Part shown: positions 35,960-47,231 of the stretch, piece after piece
How the letters are laid out: each line of letters opens with the position of its first letter
Numbering within the stretch: the first letter of the stretch is position 1
From: Methylobacterium sp.
GTDB lineage: Bacteria > Pseudomonadota > Alphaproteobacteria > Rhizobiales > Beijerinckiaceae
Direction: 5' to 3'
Length of the DNA stretch: 64,000 nucleotides
Assembly (NCBI GenBank): GCA_020252645.1
Contig: JADCCN010000002.1
Coordinates: forward strand, 496,001 to 560,000
Notes under the pieces: generated by a model
What the model was told of the DNA's origin: nothing
Databases searched by the model: none
Seen by the model: only the letters and a program-made list of their open reading frames with translations
Program-made: the position numbers and the translations under genes

Positions 35960-36087
35960 GCGCGAACCATGGCGAAGCTCGCCCGCCTTGTCACGCCGGT
36001 TGGTCATGAATCACGAAGCGGAACGCCAATTCGGCATGCGGGCGAGATCGCATCTCTGCTCTTCTATTTGCAGCAACAAGCGCCGGA

Positions 36088-36852
36088 CTATTCTTCGAAA
36101 AGATCGTCCATGAAGCCCTTGGGGTCCTGGCAGAACGACCGCATCGTCAAAAAATGCGATGTTTGCTTGAAGGATGACGGCTCGAAGCCCTGCTTTGTGA
36201 GACAGAGGAACTGTGCTTCCGGGTAGGCCATGATCATCGGCGAATGGGTGGCAATGATCACCTGGCAGATATTTGATTGTTCCATGCGCCGTATCAGCTT
36301 GAGAAACTCCATCTGCCTCGCGGGAGACAGCGCGCTCTCGGGCTCGTCGAAAATGTAAATCCCCTGCCTTCTGCAGCGCTCGTCGAAGAAACGCAGAAAA
36401 CCCTCGCCGTGGGAATGAGAGAGAAAATCGGGCGGGATTGCCATGCCAGTCAACGCGGCTTGATCGAGATAGCGGGCGATGGCGAAGAAGCTCTCGGCCT
36501 TAAAGAACCAGCCTGTGCCAATGCGCGGCAGCCAGCTTGCGGCCAGTGCCGGGGCGAGGAGGTCGCCGTTCTGGTCAATCGCCGTGGAATGGTCGAGCGG
36601 CATATAGCCCGGTCCGCCACCAGCCTGATCGAATCCGACAACGGCGGCGATCGCTTCCAGAAACGTCGATTTCCCGGTCCCGTTCTCCCCGACGATGATG
36701 GTGACGGCCTGTGTGAACCGGAAATCAAAGCTTCCATCCCGGAACAGCGGAAGGTTGAACGGATACCTTGTCCAATCTTCCACCCTTTCCGGCCGAAGCA
36801 CGACTTGCTTCAGATACGGAGCCGGCAATCGGAGTGGTCGCCTCGAAGCCAT
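36088..36852 (-). CDS. AAA/ABC-type ATPase (SMC/RecF-like, single domain)
   Basis: A 254-residue stand-alone ATPase. Walker A is GENGTGKS (55-62), an ABC-like signature SHGEG occurs at about 147-151, Walker B is IYIFDEPE (165-172) and the switch histidine is in IIATHSPM. There is no coiled coil or nuclease domain, so it resembles the small ABC-type ATPases found as orphan genes. The family has no clear biological role. It starts just after the lpd stop (possible GTG start immediately adjacent at 36864, or ATG at 36852), hence is likely the last gene of the lpd transcript. Confidence 0.85.
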   Translation of the reverse strand: MASRRPLRLPAPYLKQVVLRPERVEDWTRYPFNLPLFRDGSFDFRFTQAVTIIVGENGTGKSTFLEAIAAVVGFDQAGGGPGYMPLDHSTAIDQNGDLLAPALAASWLPRIGTGWFFKAESFFAIARYLDQAALTGMAIPPDFLSHSHGEGFLRFFDERCRRQGIYIFDEPESALSPARQMEFLKLIRRMEQSNICQVIIATHSPMIMAYPEAQFLCLTKQGFEPSSFKQTSHFLTMRSFCQDPKGFMDDLFEE

Positions 36853-36864
36853 GCCCGTTTCCAC

Positions 36865-38262
36865 TCACAGATGGATCTGCCGCTTTTCCACCGCCATCGC
36901 CGCTTCCTTCACCGCTTCGCTCATGGTGGGGTGAGCGTGGCAGGTGCGCGCGAGATCTTCCGAGGAGCCGCCGAATTCCATCAGCACGGCTGCTTCATGG
37001 ATCATCTCGCCGGCGCCGGCCCCGATGATGTGCACGCCGAGCACGCGGTCGGTTGCCTTGTCCGCGAGCACCTTCACGAAGCCATCCGTGGCGCGGTTGG
37101 CGCGCGCGCGGCCATTCGCCGTGAAGGGGAACTTGCCCACGTTGTAGGCCATATTCGCGGCCTTGAGTTCTTCCTCGCTTCTGCCCACCGAAGCGACCTC
37201 CGGGAAGGTGTAGACGACGCCGGGGATTACGTCGTAGTTCACGTGGCCCGCCTTGCCGGCGAGGATTTCCGCCACCGCGACGCCTTCATCCTCGGCCTTG
37301 TGGGCGAGCATCGGCCCGCGCACCACGTCACCGATGGCATAGATGCCCGGCACGTTGGTCTCGAAGTGATCGCCAATGGTCACGCGGCCGCGCTCCATCG
37401 CGACCCCCACAGCCTCAAGGCCGAGGCCCTCGGTGTTGGGCCGGCGGCCGATGGCGACGAGCACCACATCGGCCTTCACCTCCTCGGCGGCACCCCCCGC
37501 AGCGGGCTCGACCGTGAGCGTCACGCCATCCTTGCCGGTCTTCGCAGCCGTCACCTTCTTGCCGAGATGGAACTTGAAGCCCTGCTTCTCGAGGATGCGC
37601 TGGGTCAGCTTCGCCACCTCGCCATCCATGCCCGGAAGGATGCGGTCGAGATATTCGATGACCTCGACCCTGGCGCCGAGACGGCCCCAGACGGAGCCCA
37701 TCTCAAGGCCGATCACGCCGGCGCCGATCACCACCAGCTTGCCCGGAACACCCGCAAGCTCCAGCGCGCCGGTGGAGGTGACGATTCTCGCTTCATCCAC
37801 GGTGACGTTCGGCAGGTTCGCGGATTCCGAACCCGTGGCGATCACGATGTTCTTCGTTTCCAGAACCCGCGTCGTGCCATCCTCGGCCTTCACCTGCACC
37901 TTGCCAGCAGCAAGGATGGTGCCGAGGCCGTGGAAAGCCTCGACCTTGTTCTTCTTGAGAAGAAACGCCACGCCATTCACATTGGCGTCCACCGTCTCCT
38001 GCTTATGCTTCATCATCGCCGGGAGGTTCAGCTTCGGGGCGGGCACATCGATGCCGAGCGCCGCGAAGCCATGCCCCGCCTCATGGAACATCTCGGAAGC
38101 GTGCAGCATCGCCTTGGAGGGGATGCAGCCGACATTGAGGCAGGTGCCGCCATGCGTCTTTCGCTTTTCGACCACGGCCACCTTCAGGCCGAGCTGGGCC
38201 GCGCGGATGGCGCAGACATAACCGCCGGGGCCGGTGCCGATGACGATGAGATCGTAGGACAT
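36865..38262 (-). CDS. lpdA: Dihydrolipoyl dehydrogenase
   Basis: E3 flavoprotein of 2-oxoacid dehydrogenase complexes, 465 residues. The redox disulfide is Cys41/Cys46 ([13 protein letters not shown]), FAD and NAD motifs are [10 protein letters not shown] and [13 protein letters not shown], and the C-terminal base lies in CHAHPTMSE. It reoxidises the lipoyl groups of SucB next door. It is separated from sucB by a 362-bp block of three repeats, so it may need its own promoter. Confidence 0.97.
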   Translation of the reverse strand: MSYDLIVIGTGPGGYVCAIRAAQLGLKVAVVEKRKTHGGTCLNVGCIPSKAMLHASEMFHEAGHGFAALGIDVPAPKLNLPAMMKHKQETVDANVNGVAFLLKKNKVEAFHGLGTILAAGKVQVKAEDGTTRVLETKNIVIATGSESANLPNVTVDEARIVTSTGALELAGVPGKLVVIGAGVIGLEMGSVWGRLGARVEVIEYLDRILPGMDGEVAKLTQRILEKQGFKFHLGKKVTAAKTGKDGVTLTVEPAAGGAAEEVKADVVLVAIGRRPNTEGLGLEAVGVAMERGRVTIGDHFETNVPGIYAIGDVVRGPMLAHKAEDEGVAVAEILAGKAGHVNYDVIPGVVYTFPEVASVGRSEEELKAANMAYNVGKFPFTANGRARANRATDGFVKVLADKATDRVLGVHIIGAGAGEMIHEAAVLMEFGGSSEDLARTCHAHPTMSEAVKEAAMAVEKRQIHL

Positions 38263-38275
38263 GCATTACTCCATT

Positions 38276-38378
38276 AGATCATGTTCTCGCAAAAGCGGAT
38301 ACCGGTTTTGCGTAACAACATGCGACAAAACAATAAGATAGAGCTCGGTTTTGATTCCATCAAAACGACACGTGCTCT
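38276..38378 (+). repeat. Dual-hairpin element, copy 4
   Basis: A 103-bp element. Hairpin 1 has stem CGCAAAA / TTTTGCG around GCGGATACCGG; hairpin 2 has GTTTTGAT / ATCAAAAC around TCC (TTCCATC loop core). Stem sequences differ from the other copies but pair perfectly. Flanked by TA and joined head-to-tail to copy 5. Confidence 0.88.
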
Positions 38379-38484
38379 AGAGCATTTTTTCGATCAGGTG
38401 GATACCGGTTGATCGAAGAAAATTCGGTAAATCAAGAGCTTAGAGCGAGTTCCGATCTGTTTCTGTCAGATCGGCAACCGCTCT
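38379..38484 (+). repeat. Dual-hairpin element, copy 5
   Basis: A 106-bp element. Hairpin 1 has CGATCA / TGATCG around GGTGGATACCGGT; hairpin 2 has CCGATCTG / CAGATCGG with the TTTCTGT loop. TA on both sides, shared TCTAGA junction with copy 4. The 46 bases after it hold nothing recognisable before the next repeat. Confidence 0.88.
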
Positions 38485-38530
38485 AGGGCTCGGTGACCCG
38501 GCGCAGCGAATGGCCAGACCAGACGAAGAC

Positions 38531-38613
38531 GTCATTGCGAGGAGCCCCAAGGGCGACGCGGCAATCCAGACAACAGAACTGGATTGCTTCGTCGCTCCGC
38601 TTCTCGCAATGAC
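38531..38613 (+). repeat. gtcattgcgag-type palindromic repeat, copy 1
   Basis: An 83-bp inverted-repeat element beginning GTCATTGCGAG and ending CTCGCAATGAC (imperfect near the ends), with an inner pair GCAATCCAG / CTGGATTGC. This repeat type is widespread in alphaproteobacterial intergenic DNA. It lies just downstream of the sucB stop. A second copy is at 63631-63719. Confidence 0.88.
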
Positions 38614-38624
38614 GCGTTGAAATT

Positions 38625-39827
38625 TCACAGATCCATCACGAGGCGCGACGGATCTTCCAGGCATTCCTTCACGCGCACGAGGAAGGTCACGGCCTCCTTG
38701 CCGTCGACGATCCGGTGGTCATAGGAGAGCGCGAGATACATCATCGGGCGGATTTCGATCTTGCCGCCGATCGCAATCGGCCGCTCCTGGATTTTGTGCA
38801 TGCCGAGAATGCCCGATTGCGGCGCGTTCAGGATCGGCGTCGACATCAGAGAGCCATAGATGCCGCCATTGGTGATGGTGAAGGTGCCGCCTGCCATCTC
38901 CTCGATCTTGAGCTGGCCGTCGCGCGCCCGCTTGCCGAAATCGGCGATGCCCTTCTCGATACCGGCGAGGCCGAGATGATCCGCATCGCGCAAAACAGGC
39001 ACGACGAGGCCCTTCTCCGTGCCGACCGCGATGCCGACGTGATAGTAATTCTTGTAGATGATGTCGGTGCCGTCGATCTCGGCATTGACGCCCGGCAGTT
39101 CCTTCAGCGCCTGCACGCAGGCTTTGACGAAGAAGCCCATGAAGCCGAGCTTTACACCGTGCTTCTTCTCGAAGAGATCCTTGTACTGGTTGCGAAGGCC
39201 CATCACGGCGCTCATGTCGACCTCGTTGAAGGTCGTGAGCATGGCGGCATTGTTCTGGCTCTCCTTCAGGCGGCGCGCGATGGTCTGGCGCAGCTTGGTC
39301 ATCTTCACGCGCTCCTCGCGGCTGGCATCGGACGGCGCCGAAACCGCGCGGGGGGCCGCCGAAGCAGCAGGGGCCGCCGCCGGAGCCGGGTTCGCCAACG
39401 CGCGCAGCACGTCTTCCTTCAGCACCTGGCCGCGCTTGCCGGAGCCCGAATCAACCGCGACACCGGTCTCGGCCATCATCTTCGCAGCGGAAGGTGCCGG
39501 TGGCATGGAGGTCGCAGCCGCCACAACGGGAGCCGGGGCCGGAGCGGCAGCCTTCGGCTTTTCAGCCGGGGCGGCAGCCGCCGCAGCGGCACCGGCCGCG
39601 ATGGAGCCGAGCAGCGCATTGACGCCGACCGTCTCGCCTTCCCTGGCGACGATCTCGGCCAGGGTGCCGGCGGCCGGCGCATTCACTTCGAGCGTCACCT
39701 TGTCGGTCTCGAGTTCCAGCAGGGGCTCATCCGCCTTCACGGCATCGCCCGGCTTCTTGAACCACTTGCCGATCGTGGCTTCCGAGACGCTCTCGCCGAG
39801 GGTGGGAACGCGGATTTCGGTGCTCAT
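38625..39827 (-). CDS. sucB: 2-oxoglutarate dehydrogenase E2 (dihydrolipoyl succinyltransferase)
   Basis: Core of the 2-oxoglutarate dehydrogenase complex, 400 residues. One lipoyl domain (1-75) with lipoyl-lysine Lys43 ([11 protein letters not shown]), an Ala/Pro-rich linker, a peripheral-subunit-binding domain (about 115-150, [17 protein letters not shown]), a second linker, and the catalytic domain with [16 protein letters not shown] near the end. The ATG at 39827 gives the family N-terminus [13 protein letters not shown]. It lies 35 bp after sucA. Confidence 0.97.
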   Translation of the reverse strand: MSTEIRVPTLGESVSEATIGKWFKKPGDAVKADEPLLELETDKVTLEVNAPAAGTLAEIVAREGETVGVNALLGSIAAGAAAAAAAPAEKPKAAAPAPAPVVAAATSMPPAPSAAKMMAETGVAVDSGSGKRGQVLKEDVLRALANPAPAAAPAASAAPRAVSAPSDASREERVKMTKLRQTIARRLKESQNNAAMLTTFNEVDMSAVMGLRNQYKDLFEKKHGVKLGFMGFFVKACVQALKELPGVNAEIDGTDIIYKNYYHVGIAVGTEKGLVVPVLRDADHLGLAGIEKGIADFGKRARDGQLKIEEMAGGTFTITNGGIYGSLMSTPILNAPQSGILGMHKIQERPIAIGGKIEIRPMMYLALSYDHRIVDGKEAVTFLVRVKECLEDPSRLVMDL

Positions 39828-39862
39828 GGGGAAGGGACCTTCTTGAACGGAAAATGCGAGGT

Positions 39863-42739
39863 TCAGGCCGCGAACACGTCGTTGAGGAACGCGTTCAGCT
39901 GTTCGAGATGCTTGGACATCTGGCCCACGGCCGTGGAGGCCGCTGCCGGACGGCCGGCGTAGCGGGCGCGGGTGGAGGATGCGCCGACCTGCTGGAGTGC
40001 CCATTCGAGATAGGGCTCCACGAAGGTCCAGCTGCCCATGTTCTTGGGCTCTTCCTGGCACCACACCACATCCGCCTTCCTGAAGCGGGAAAGCTCGGTC
40101 GCGACAGACTTCATCGGGAATGGATAGAGCTGTTCCACGCGCAGCAGGTAGACATCGTCGATGCCGCGCTTCTCGCGCTCCTCGAGAAGGTCGAAATAGA
40201 CCTTGCCCGAGCAGAGGATGACGCGACGGATCTTGGCGTCCGCCTTCAATTTCGTGGTCGAACGACCGAATTCCGCATCATCCTTCAGGATGCGGTGGAA
40301 CGAGGTGCCGTCCGCAAGGTCCGCGAGGTCGGAGATGCAGCGCTTGTGGCGCAGCAGGCTCTTCGGCGTCATCAGGATCAGCGGCTTCCTGAAATCGCGC
40401 TTCAGCTGCCGGCGCAGAATGTGGAAGTAGTTCCCCGGCGTGGTGCAGTTCGCAACCTGCATGTTGTCTTCCGCGCAAAGCTGCAGGAAACGCTCGAGGC
40501 GCGCGCTTGAATGTTCCGGCCCCTGCCCCTCATAGCCATGCGGCAGCAGGCAGACGAGGCCGCTCATGCGCAGCCACTTGCGCTCGCCGCTCGAGATGAA
40601 CTGGTCGAACAGCACCTGGGCGCCATTGGCGAAGTCACCGAACTGCGCTTCCCAGCAGGTCAGCGCATTGGGCTCGGAGAGGCTGTAGCCATATTCGAAG
40701 CCGAGCACGGCCTCTTCCGAGAGCATCGAGTTGATGACCTCGTATTTCGCCTGCCCCGCCTGCACATGTTTGAGCGGGGTGTAGCGCGCCTCGGTCTCCT
40801 GGTCGATCAGCACGGAATGGCGCTGGGAGAAGGTGCCGCGCTCGCAATCCTGCCCCGAGAGGCGCACCCGATGCCCCTCGGCAACGAGGCTGCCGAAGGC
40901 CAGAGCCTCGCCTGTGGCCCAATCGATCCCGGTGCCGGTCTCGATCATCTTTCGGCGGTTATCGAGGAAGCGCTGGATGGTCTTGTGGATGTTGAAGCCA
41001 TCCGGAACCCTGGTGATCGCGTAGCCGATCTCCTTCAGGCGCCCGGCCTCGATGCCGGTCTGGCCGCGGCGCGGATCATCATCGCTTTCCTTGGTCGAGG
41101 TGAGACCCGCCCACTTGCCATCGAGCCAATCGGCCTTGTTGGGCTTGTAGGCCTGGCCGGCCTCGAATTCGGCTTCAAGGCGCTGGCGCCAGTCGGCCTT
41201 CATCTTCTCGACCTCGCCATCGGTGACGACGCCCTCGGCCACAAGCTTCTTGGCATACATCTCGAGCGTCGAGACATGACCGCGGATGTTCTTGTACATC
41301 AGCGGCTGGGTGAAGCCCGGTTCGTCGCCTTCGTTGTGGCCGAAGCGGCGATAGCACCACATGTCGATCACGACCGGGCGCTGGAACTTCATGCGGAATT
41401 CGGTCGCGACCTTCGCGGCGAACACCACCGCTTCCGGGTCGTCGCCGTTCACGTGGAAGATCGGCGCTTCCACCATTTTCGCCACATCGGAAGGATAAGG
41501 CGAGGAGCGCGAATAGCGCGGATAGGTGGTGAAACCGATCTGGTTGTTGATGATGAAATGCACCGAGCCGCCCGTGCGGTGACCCTTGAGGCCCGAGAGG
41601 CCGAAGCATTCCGCCACGACGCCCTGCCCCGCGAAGGCTGCATCGCCATGGAGCAGCAGCGGGAGAACCGCGCGACGATCATCCGGCGGGCAGCCATGCT
41701 GATCCTGCTTCGCACGCACCTTGCCGAGCACCACCGGGTTGACGATTTCCAGGTGCGAAGGGTTGGGCGTGAGCGAAAGATGCACGTTGTTGCCATCGAA
41801 AGTGCGATCGGAAGACGCGCCGAGATGGTATTTCACGTCGCCCGAGCCTTCCACGTCATCCGGCGCGAAGGAGCCGCCCTTGAACTCGTGGAACAGCGCA
41901 CGATGCGGCTTGCCCATCACCTGGGTCAGCACGTTGAGACGGCCGCGATGGGCCATGCCCAGCACGATATCCTTCACGCCGAGATTGCCGCCGCGCTTGA
42001 TGATCTGCTCGAGCGCGGGGATGAGGCTCTCGCCGCCATCCAGGCCGAAGCGCTTGGTGCCGGTGAACTTCACATCGAGGAATTTCTCGAAGCCCTCGGC
42101 CTCCACCAGCTTGTTGAGGATGGCGCGCTTGCCCTCGCGGGTGAAGGTGATCTCCTTGTCCGGGCCTTCGATGCGCTCCTGCAGCCAGCTCTTCGCGGCG
42201 GGATCGGAAATATGCATGAATTCATAGCCGATCGTCTCGCAATAGGTGCGGCGCAGGATCGCCAGCATCTCGCGGATCGTCGCGAATTCGAGGCCGAGCA
42301 CGTTGTCGATGAAGATCTTGCGATCCCAGTCGGCTTGCGTGAATCCGTAGGAAGAAGGGTGCAGCTCCTCGTGATCCTTCCTCGGCTCCATGCCGAGCGG
42401 ATCGAGATTCGCATGCAGATGCCCGCGCATGCGATAGGCGCGGATCATCATCAGGGCATGGACGGAATCGCGCGCGGCGCGGATGAGATCCGCCTCCGAG
42501 AGCGCCGGCGCGCCCTTGGCCGAAGCGGCTTCCGCCTTGCCCTTGAGCTTGTCGGTGACGACCTTCTCGACCGCGCCCCAATTGCCGTCGAGCGCCGAGA
42601 TCAGCTCGCCATTGACCTGCGGCGGCCAGTTCTTGCGCGCCCAGGAGGGGCCGGGCGTCTCTTCGCCCATCAGGCTTTCGAGATAGGCCGTATTGCCGGC
42701 CGAGAGCGCCGAGATATCAATTCCGCTTTTGTCGTCCAT
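39863..42739 (-). CDS. sucA: 2-oxoglutarate dehydrogenase E1
   Basis: Thiamine-diphosphate-dependent E1 subunit, 958 residues. Conserved parts are [40 protein letters not shown], the cofactor-site region [11 protein letters not shown], and [16 protein letters not shown]. The ATG at 42739 is preferred; a TTG at 42766 would add nine residues and bring the gene close to the cupin stop. It follows the cupin gene by 16 bp and precedes sucB. Confidence 0.97.
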   Translation of the reverse strand: MDDKSGIDISALSAGNTAYLESLMGEETPGPSWARKNWPPQVNGELISALDGNWGAVEKVVTDKLKGKAEAASAKGAPALSEADLIRAARDSVHALMMIRAYRMRGHLHANLDPLGMEPRKDHEELHPSSYGFTQADWDRKIFIDNVLGLEFATIREMLAILRRTYCETIGYEFMHISDPAAKSWLQERIEGPDKEITFTREGKRAILNKLVEAEGFEKFLDVKFTGTKRFGLDGGESLIPALEQIIKRGGNLGVKDIVLGMAHRGRLNVLTQVMGKPHRALFHEFKGGSFAPDDVEGSGDVKYHLGASSDRTFDGNNVHLSLTPNPSHLEIVNPVVLGKVRAKQDQHGCPPDDRRAVLPLLLHGDAAFAGQGVVAECFGLSGLKGHRTGGSVHFIINNQIGFTTYPRYSRSSPYPSDVAKMVEAPIFHVNGDDPEAVVFAAKVATEFRMKFQRPVVIDMWCYRRFGHNEGDEPGFTQPLMYKNIRGHVSTLEMYAKKLVAEGVVTDGEVEKMKADWRQRLEAEFEAGQAYKPNKADWLDGKWAGLTSTKESDDDPRRGQTGIEAGRLKEIGYAITRVPDGFNIHKTIQRFLDNRRKMIETGTGIDWATGEALAFGSLVAEGHRVRLSGQDCERGTFSQRHSVLIDQETEARYTPLKHVQAGQAKYEVINSMLSEEAVLGFEYGYSLSEPNALTCWEAQFGDFANGAQVLFDQFISSGERKWLRMSGLVCLLPHGYEGQGPEHSSARLERFLQLCAEDNMQVANCTTPGNYFHILRRQLKRDFRKPLILMTPKSLLRHKRCISDLADLADGTSFHRILKDDAEFGRSTTKLKADAKIRRVILCSGKVYFDLLEEREKRGIDDVYLLRVEQLYPFPMKSVATELSRFRKADVVWCQEEPKNMGSWTFVEPYLEWALQQVGASSTRARYAGRPAAASTAVGQMSKHLEQLNAFLNDVFAA

Positions 42740-42755
42740 GGGTCCGTCCCCGTTT

Positions 42756-43097
42756 TTAGTCGACAATGAAGAGTGTGGCGCCCTTGGGCGAACGGGAGCG
42801 ATGCGGCTCCGCGCCGTCGGCGACCTGATAGCTCATGCCGGGCTTGAGCACGTATTGCCGGCCATCGGCGAGGGTGGTTTCCAACTCACCCACGAGGCAG
42901 AGCAGCACGTGGCCCTTTTCGCACCAATGGTCCGAAACATAGCCCGGTGTGTATTCGACCATCCGCACGCGGATCTGGTTCCCCTCCGGCCCGAAATATC
43001 GGGTCCGCCAGAGCGCCTCCCCCGCTTCCGCCGAGTGGCGGGTCGCGGGGATTTCGCTCCAGTCGGTCGTTCCGAAGGGGATATCCGTCATGCGCAT
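42756..43097 (-). CDS. DHCW-motif cupin-fold protein
   Basis: A 113-residue single-domain cupin. It carries the family signature SDHWCEKGHVLLCLVGELET and ends with MSYQVADGAEPHRS and GATLFIVD. The His and Glu residues in DHWCEKGH probably bind a metal. The start could be 43097 or the ATG two codons later (43091); the first gives the usual MxxTxIPFGTTDW spacing. It sits between sucD and sucA in the TCA operon on the same strand, 16 bp before sucA. Function unknown; being co-transcribed with TCA enzymes is its main clue. Confidence 0.88.
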   Translation of the reverse strand: MRMTDIPFGTTDWSEIPATRHSAEAGEALWRTRYFGPEGNQIRVRMVEYTPGYVSDHWCEKGHVLLCLVGELETTLADGRQYVLKPGMSYQVADGAEPHRSRSPKGATLFIVD

Positions 43098-43119
43098 GGA
43101 ATCATTTGCCCTTTCAGGC

Positions 43120-44007
43120 TCACCTGCCCTTGAGCACCTCGACGAGGGTTTTTCCAAGGCGGGCCGGCGACGGCGAAACGCGGATGCCCGCTTCTTCCAT
43201 GGCGGCGATCTTGTCTTCCGCGCCGCCCTTGCCGCCGGCGATGATCGCGCCGGCATGGCCCATGCGCCGGCCCGGAGGTGCGGTGCGGCCCGCGATGAAG
43301 CCGACCATCGGCTTCTTGCGGCCGCGCCTGGCTTCGTCCTTGATGAACTGCGCGGCATCTTCCTCGGCCGAACCGCCGATTTCACCGATCATGATGATCG
43401 ACTGCGTCTCGGGATCGCCAAGGAATTTTTCCAGCATGTCGATATATTCCGTGCCCTTCACCGGGTCGCCGCCAATGCCCACGGCGGTGGTCTGCCCAAG
43501 GCCTTCCTGCGTGGTCTGGAACACGGCCTCGTAAGTCAGCGTGCCGGAGCGCGAGACGATGCCGACATTGCCTTGGCTGAAGATGTTGCCCGGCATGATG
43601 CCGATCTTGCATTCGCCGGCCGTCATCACGCCCGGGCAGTTCGGGCCGATGAGGCGCGATTTCGAGCCATCGAGCGCGCGCTTCACCTTGATCATGTCCT
43701 GCACCGGAATGCCTTCCGTGATGCAGACGATGAGCGGGATTTCCGCCTGGATGGCTTCGCAGATCGCATCCGCCGCGCCCGGCGGCGGCACGTAGATCAC
43801 GCTCGCATCGGCACCCGTGCGGTCCCGCGCTTCGGCCACGGTGTCGAACACCGGCAGGCCGAGATGCGTGGTGCCGCCCTTGCCCGGCGAGGTGCCGCCG
43901 ACCATCTTCGTGCCGTAGGCAATGGCCTGTTCGGAGTGGAAGGTCCCGTTCTTGCCGGTAAAGCCCTGGCAGATGACCTTGGTATTCGCATGGATGAGAA
44001 TGGACAT
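43120..44007 (-). CDS. sucD: Succinyl-CoA synthetase alpha subunit
   Basis: CoA-binding subunit, 295 residues. CoA-site elements [15 protein letters not shown] and [17 protein letters not shown] are present, and His251 ([10 protein letters not shown]) is the residue phosphorylated during turnover. Lies 21 bp after sucC and 22 bp before the cupin gene. Confidence 0.97.
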   Translation of the reverse strand: MSILIHANTKVICQGFTGKNGTFHSEQAIAYGTKMVGGTSPGKGGTTHLGLPVFDTVAEARDRTGADASVIYVPPPGAADAICEAIQAEIPLIVCITEGIPVQDMIKVKRALDGSKSRLIGPNCPGVMTAGECKIGIMPGNIFSQGNVGIVSRSGTLTYEAVFQTTQEGLGQTTAVGIGGDPVKGTEYIDMLEKFLGDPETQSIIMIGEIGGSAEEDAAQFIKDEARRGRKKPMVGFIAGRTAPPGRRMGHAGAIIAGGKGGAEDKIAAMEEAGIRVSPSPARLGKTLVEVLKGR

Positions 44008-44028
44008 GTTGCGTGTTCCCCCGGTCCC

Positions 44029-45222
44029 TTAGCCCTTCACGGCCTTGACGATCTTCTGCGCGGCATCATCAAGGTCATCCGCCGGGATGACGTTGAGGCC
44101 GCTCTCGCGGATGATTGTCTTGCCGAGATCCACATTCGTGCCTTCTAGGCGCACGACCAGCGGAACCTTGAGGCCCACTTCCTTCACCGCCGCGATCACG
44201 CCCTCGGCAATGACATCGCATTTCATGATGCCGCCGAAGATATTGACCAGAATGCCCTTCACATTCGGGTCGGCCGTGATGATCTTGAACGCCGCCGTCA
44301 CCTTTTCCTTGGAGGCGCCGCCGCCGACATCGAGGAAGTTCGCCGGCTCGGAGCCGTAGAGTTTGATGATGTCCATCGTCGCCATGGCGAGGCCCGCGCC
44401 GTTCACCATGCAGCCGATGGTGCCGTCGAGCGCCACATAGGAGAGGTCGTATTTCGAGGCCTCGATTTCCTTGGGGTCCTCTTCCGTCAGGTCACGCAGT
44501 TCCACCACATCCGGATGGCGATAGAGCGCGTTGGAATCGAAACCGATCTTGGCATCAAGGCACTTCAGCTTGCGATCCCTGGTGATGATCAGCGGGTTGA
44601 TTTCCAGCATCGCCATGTCTTTCTCGACAAAGGCGGCATAAAGCTGGCCCGTGAGAACCTCGGCCTGCCTGGCGAGATCGCCGGTGAGGCCCAGGGCCTT
44701 TGCCACCGCGCGGCCATGATGGGGCATCACGCCCGTCGCCGGGTCCACCGAGAAGGTGATGATCTTCTCAGGGGCATCATGCGCGACCTTCTCGATATCC
44801 ATGCCGCCTTCGGTGGAGACCACGAAGGCGGTGCGGCCGGTCACGCGGTCCACCAGCATCGAGATGTAGAATTCCTTCTCGATATCCGAGCCATCCTCGA
44901 TGTAGAGGCGGTTCACCTGTTTGCCGGCCTCGCCCGTCTGGATGGTCACCAGCGTGTTGCCGAGCATGTCCTTCGCATGGGCCTCGACCTCGGCCACCGA
45001 TTTCGCAAGCCGTACGCCGCCCTTGGCATCGGCCGGCAGTTCCTTGAACTTGCCCTTGCCGCGGCCGCCCGCATGGATCTGGCTCTTCACGACGAAGAGC
45101 GGACCCGGCAGCTTCTTCGCGGCCTCGACCGCCTCGGCGATCGTCATGGCCGGATAGCCGGCGGAGACATTCGCGCCGTAGGCCTTCAGGATCGCCTTGC
45201 CCTGATATTCATGAATGTTCAT
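44029..45222 (-). CDS. sucC: Succinyl-CoA synthetase beta subunit
   Basis: ATP-grasp subunit, 397 residues, that couples succinyl-CoA cleavage to nucleotide triphosphate formation. It begins [16 protein letters not shown] and contains [16 protein letters not shown] and the C-terminal [17 protein letters not shown] 92-bp spacer from mdh holds an imperfect GCGAATAG-type inverted repeat but no clear terminator. Confidence 0.97.
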   Translation of the reverse strand: MNIHEYQGKAILKAYGANVSAGYPAMTIAEAVEAAKKLPGPLFVVKSQIHAGGRGKGKFKELPADAKGGVRLAKSVAEVEAHAKDMLGNTLVTIQTGEAGKQVNRLYIEDGSDIEKEFYISMLVDRVTGRTAFVVSTEGGMDIEKVAHDAPEKIITFSVDPATGVMPHHGRAVAKALGLTGDLARQAEVLTGQLYAAFVEKDMAMLEINPLIITRDRKLKCLDAKIGFDSNALYRHPDVVELRDLTEEDPKEIEASKYDLSYVALDGTIGCMVNGAGLAMATMDIIKLYGSEPANFLDVGGGASKEKVTAAFKIITADPNVKGILVNIFGGIMKCDVIAEGVIAAVKEVGLKVPLVVRLEGTNVDLGKTIIRESGLNVIPADDLDDAAQKIVKAVKG

Positions 45223-45314
45223 GGTTCACCTTGGTGATGAGCGAGTAGCGAAGTGCGAAGCGGGACGGGCGGGCGGAACCGAGTGGTCCTTTTCGCCGTT
45301 CGCCCCCTATTCGC

Positions 45315-46523
<1,209 letters not shown>

Positions 46524-46547
46524 TCACGGCGAGAGTCGTCTGGTTAT

Positions 46548-46577
46548 ATTTCAATGATTTATGGGTAAAGATGTCAA
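46548..46577 (-). promoter_or_regulatory. Candidate sigma-70 promoter for mdh
   Basis: On the minus strand TTGACA (46577-46572), an 18-bp spacer and TGAAAT (46553-46548). The -35 is perfect and the -10 matches four of six. It lies 271 bp before the mdh start, just downstream of the palindrome. Confidence 0.35.
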
Positions 46578-46610
46578 AGAACTTCACGAAGCCTAATCAA
46601 AAATTAAATG

Positions 46611-46632
46611 TGACAAATAACGTTTTTTGTCA
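46611..46632. promoter_or_regulatory. 22-bp near-palindrome between tetR and mdh
   Basis: TGACAAATAACGTTTTTTGTCA: arms TGACAAA / TTTGTCA with an AACGTT core and only one mismatched pair. It lies eight bases after the tetR stop codon and 34 bases upstream of the candidate mdh -35 box. It could be the TetR operator. An alternative is a weak AT-rich transcription terminator for tetR, since a T-rich stretch follows on the minus strand. Confidence 0.5.
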
Positions 46633-46640
46633 TTTGTCTC

Positions 46641-47231
46641 TCACTTTCGGCTTCCCAAGGCGCGGATGATCGCGCGGATCGCCCGGTCACGGCGCGCATC
46701 GGAGGATGGATCATCCCCCGTCAGCAGTACCGCCCGGGCATCGGCAAAGCGGTGGGCGAGATCCAGCGCCAGCTGCGCCGAGCGCCGCGCCTCGCTGCCG
46801 GCGAAGAGGCGGGTGGAAATCCCTTCCTCCACGATGCGGCCCACCTGCCGGGTGATGCTCTGGCGATGCCGCCGAGGCTCCTCCGCCCCGTTTTCAGGCT
46901 CCGCCAGCAATCGGAAGATCGCCGGGTCATCGCGCAGGGTCTCGGCATAGGCGCGCGAGAGGGTGGCGAAATAGCGCTCCAGCTTGTCATCCGCGGGGTC
47001 CGGCCCCTCGACAATCTCGCCCAGGCGCTGTTCGAGCCCCTTCAGCCAGCCATTGAGCACGGCGTCGATCAGGCCCGTCTTGTCCGGAAAATGCCGGTAG
47101 ACATTCGCGTGGCTCATTCCAAGACCGCTGGCGACATGCAGCACGGTCATCCGGCGCGGGCCGATCTTGCGGATTTCCGCCGTGGCCGCGGCGATCAGGC
47201 GCGATCGCGTGGCTTCCGGCGCGCGGCTCAT
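46641..47231 (-). CDS. TetR/AcrR-family regulator
   Basis: A 196-residue regulator with an N-terminal helix-turn-helix (about 8-55; MTVLHVASGLGMSHANVYRH, then FPDKTGLIDAVL) and a helical ligand-binding domain after it. It overlaps the zapE stop by four bases (ATGA) and lies directly upstream of the mdh-suc operon on the same strand. The ligand and targets are unknown; the palindrome just behind it makes control of itself or of mdh possible. Confidence 0.88.
   Translation of the reverse strand: MSRAPEATRSRLIAAATAEIRKIGPRRMTVLHVASGLGMSHANVYRHFPDKTGLIDAVLNGWLKGLEQRLGEIVEGPDPADDKLERYFATLSRAYAETLRDDPAIFRLLAEPENGAEEPRRHRQSITRQVGRIVEEGISTRLFAGSEARRSAQLALDLAHRFADARAVLLTGDDPSSDARRDRAIRAIIRALGSRK

Noticed and set aside
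40511-42769. 752-codon plus-strand frame opposite sucA
   Set aside because: Antisense shadow; composition rich in His, Arg, Glu and Ala with no motif.
45223-45314. Additional repeat in the mdh-sucC spacer
   Set aside because: AGCGAGTAG...CTATTCGCT is an imperfect inverted repeat reminiscent of GCGAATAG-type repeats, but with one copy in the window the evidence is too weak to list as a repeat.
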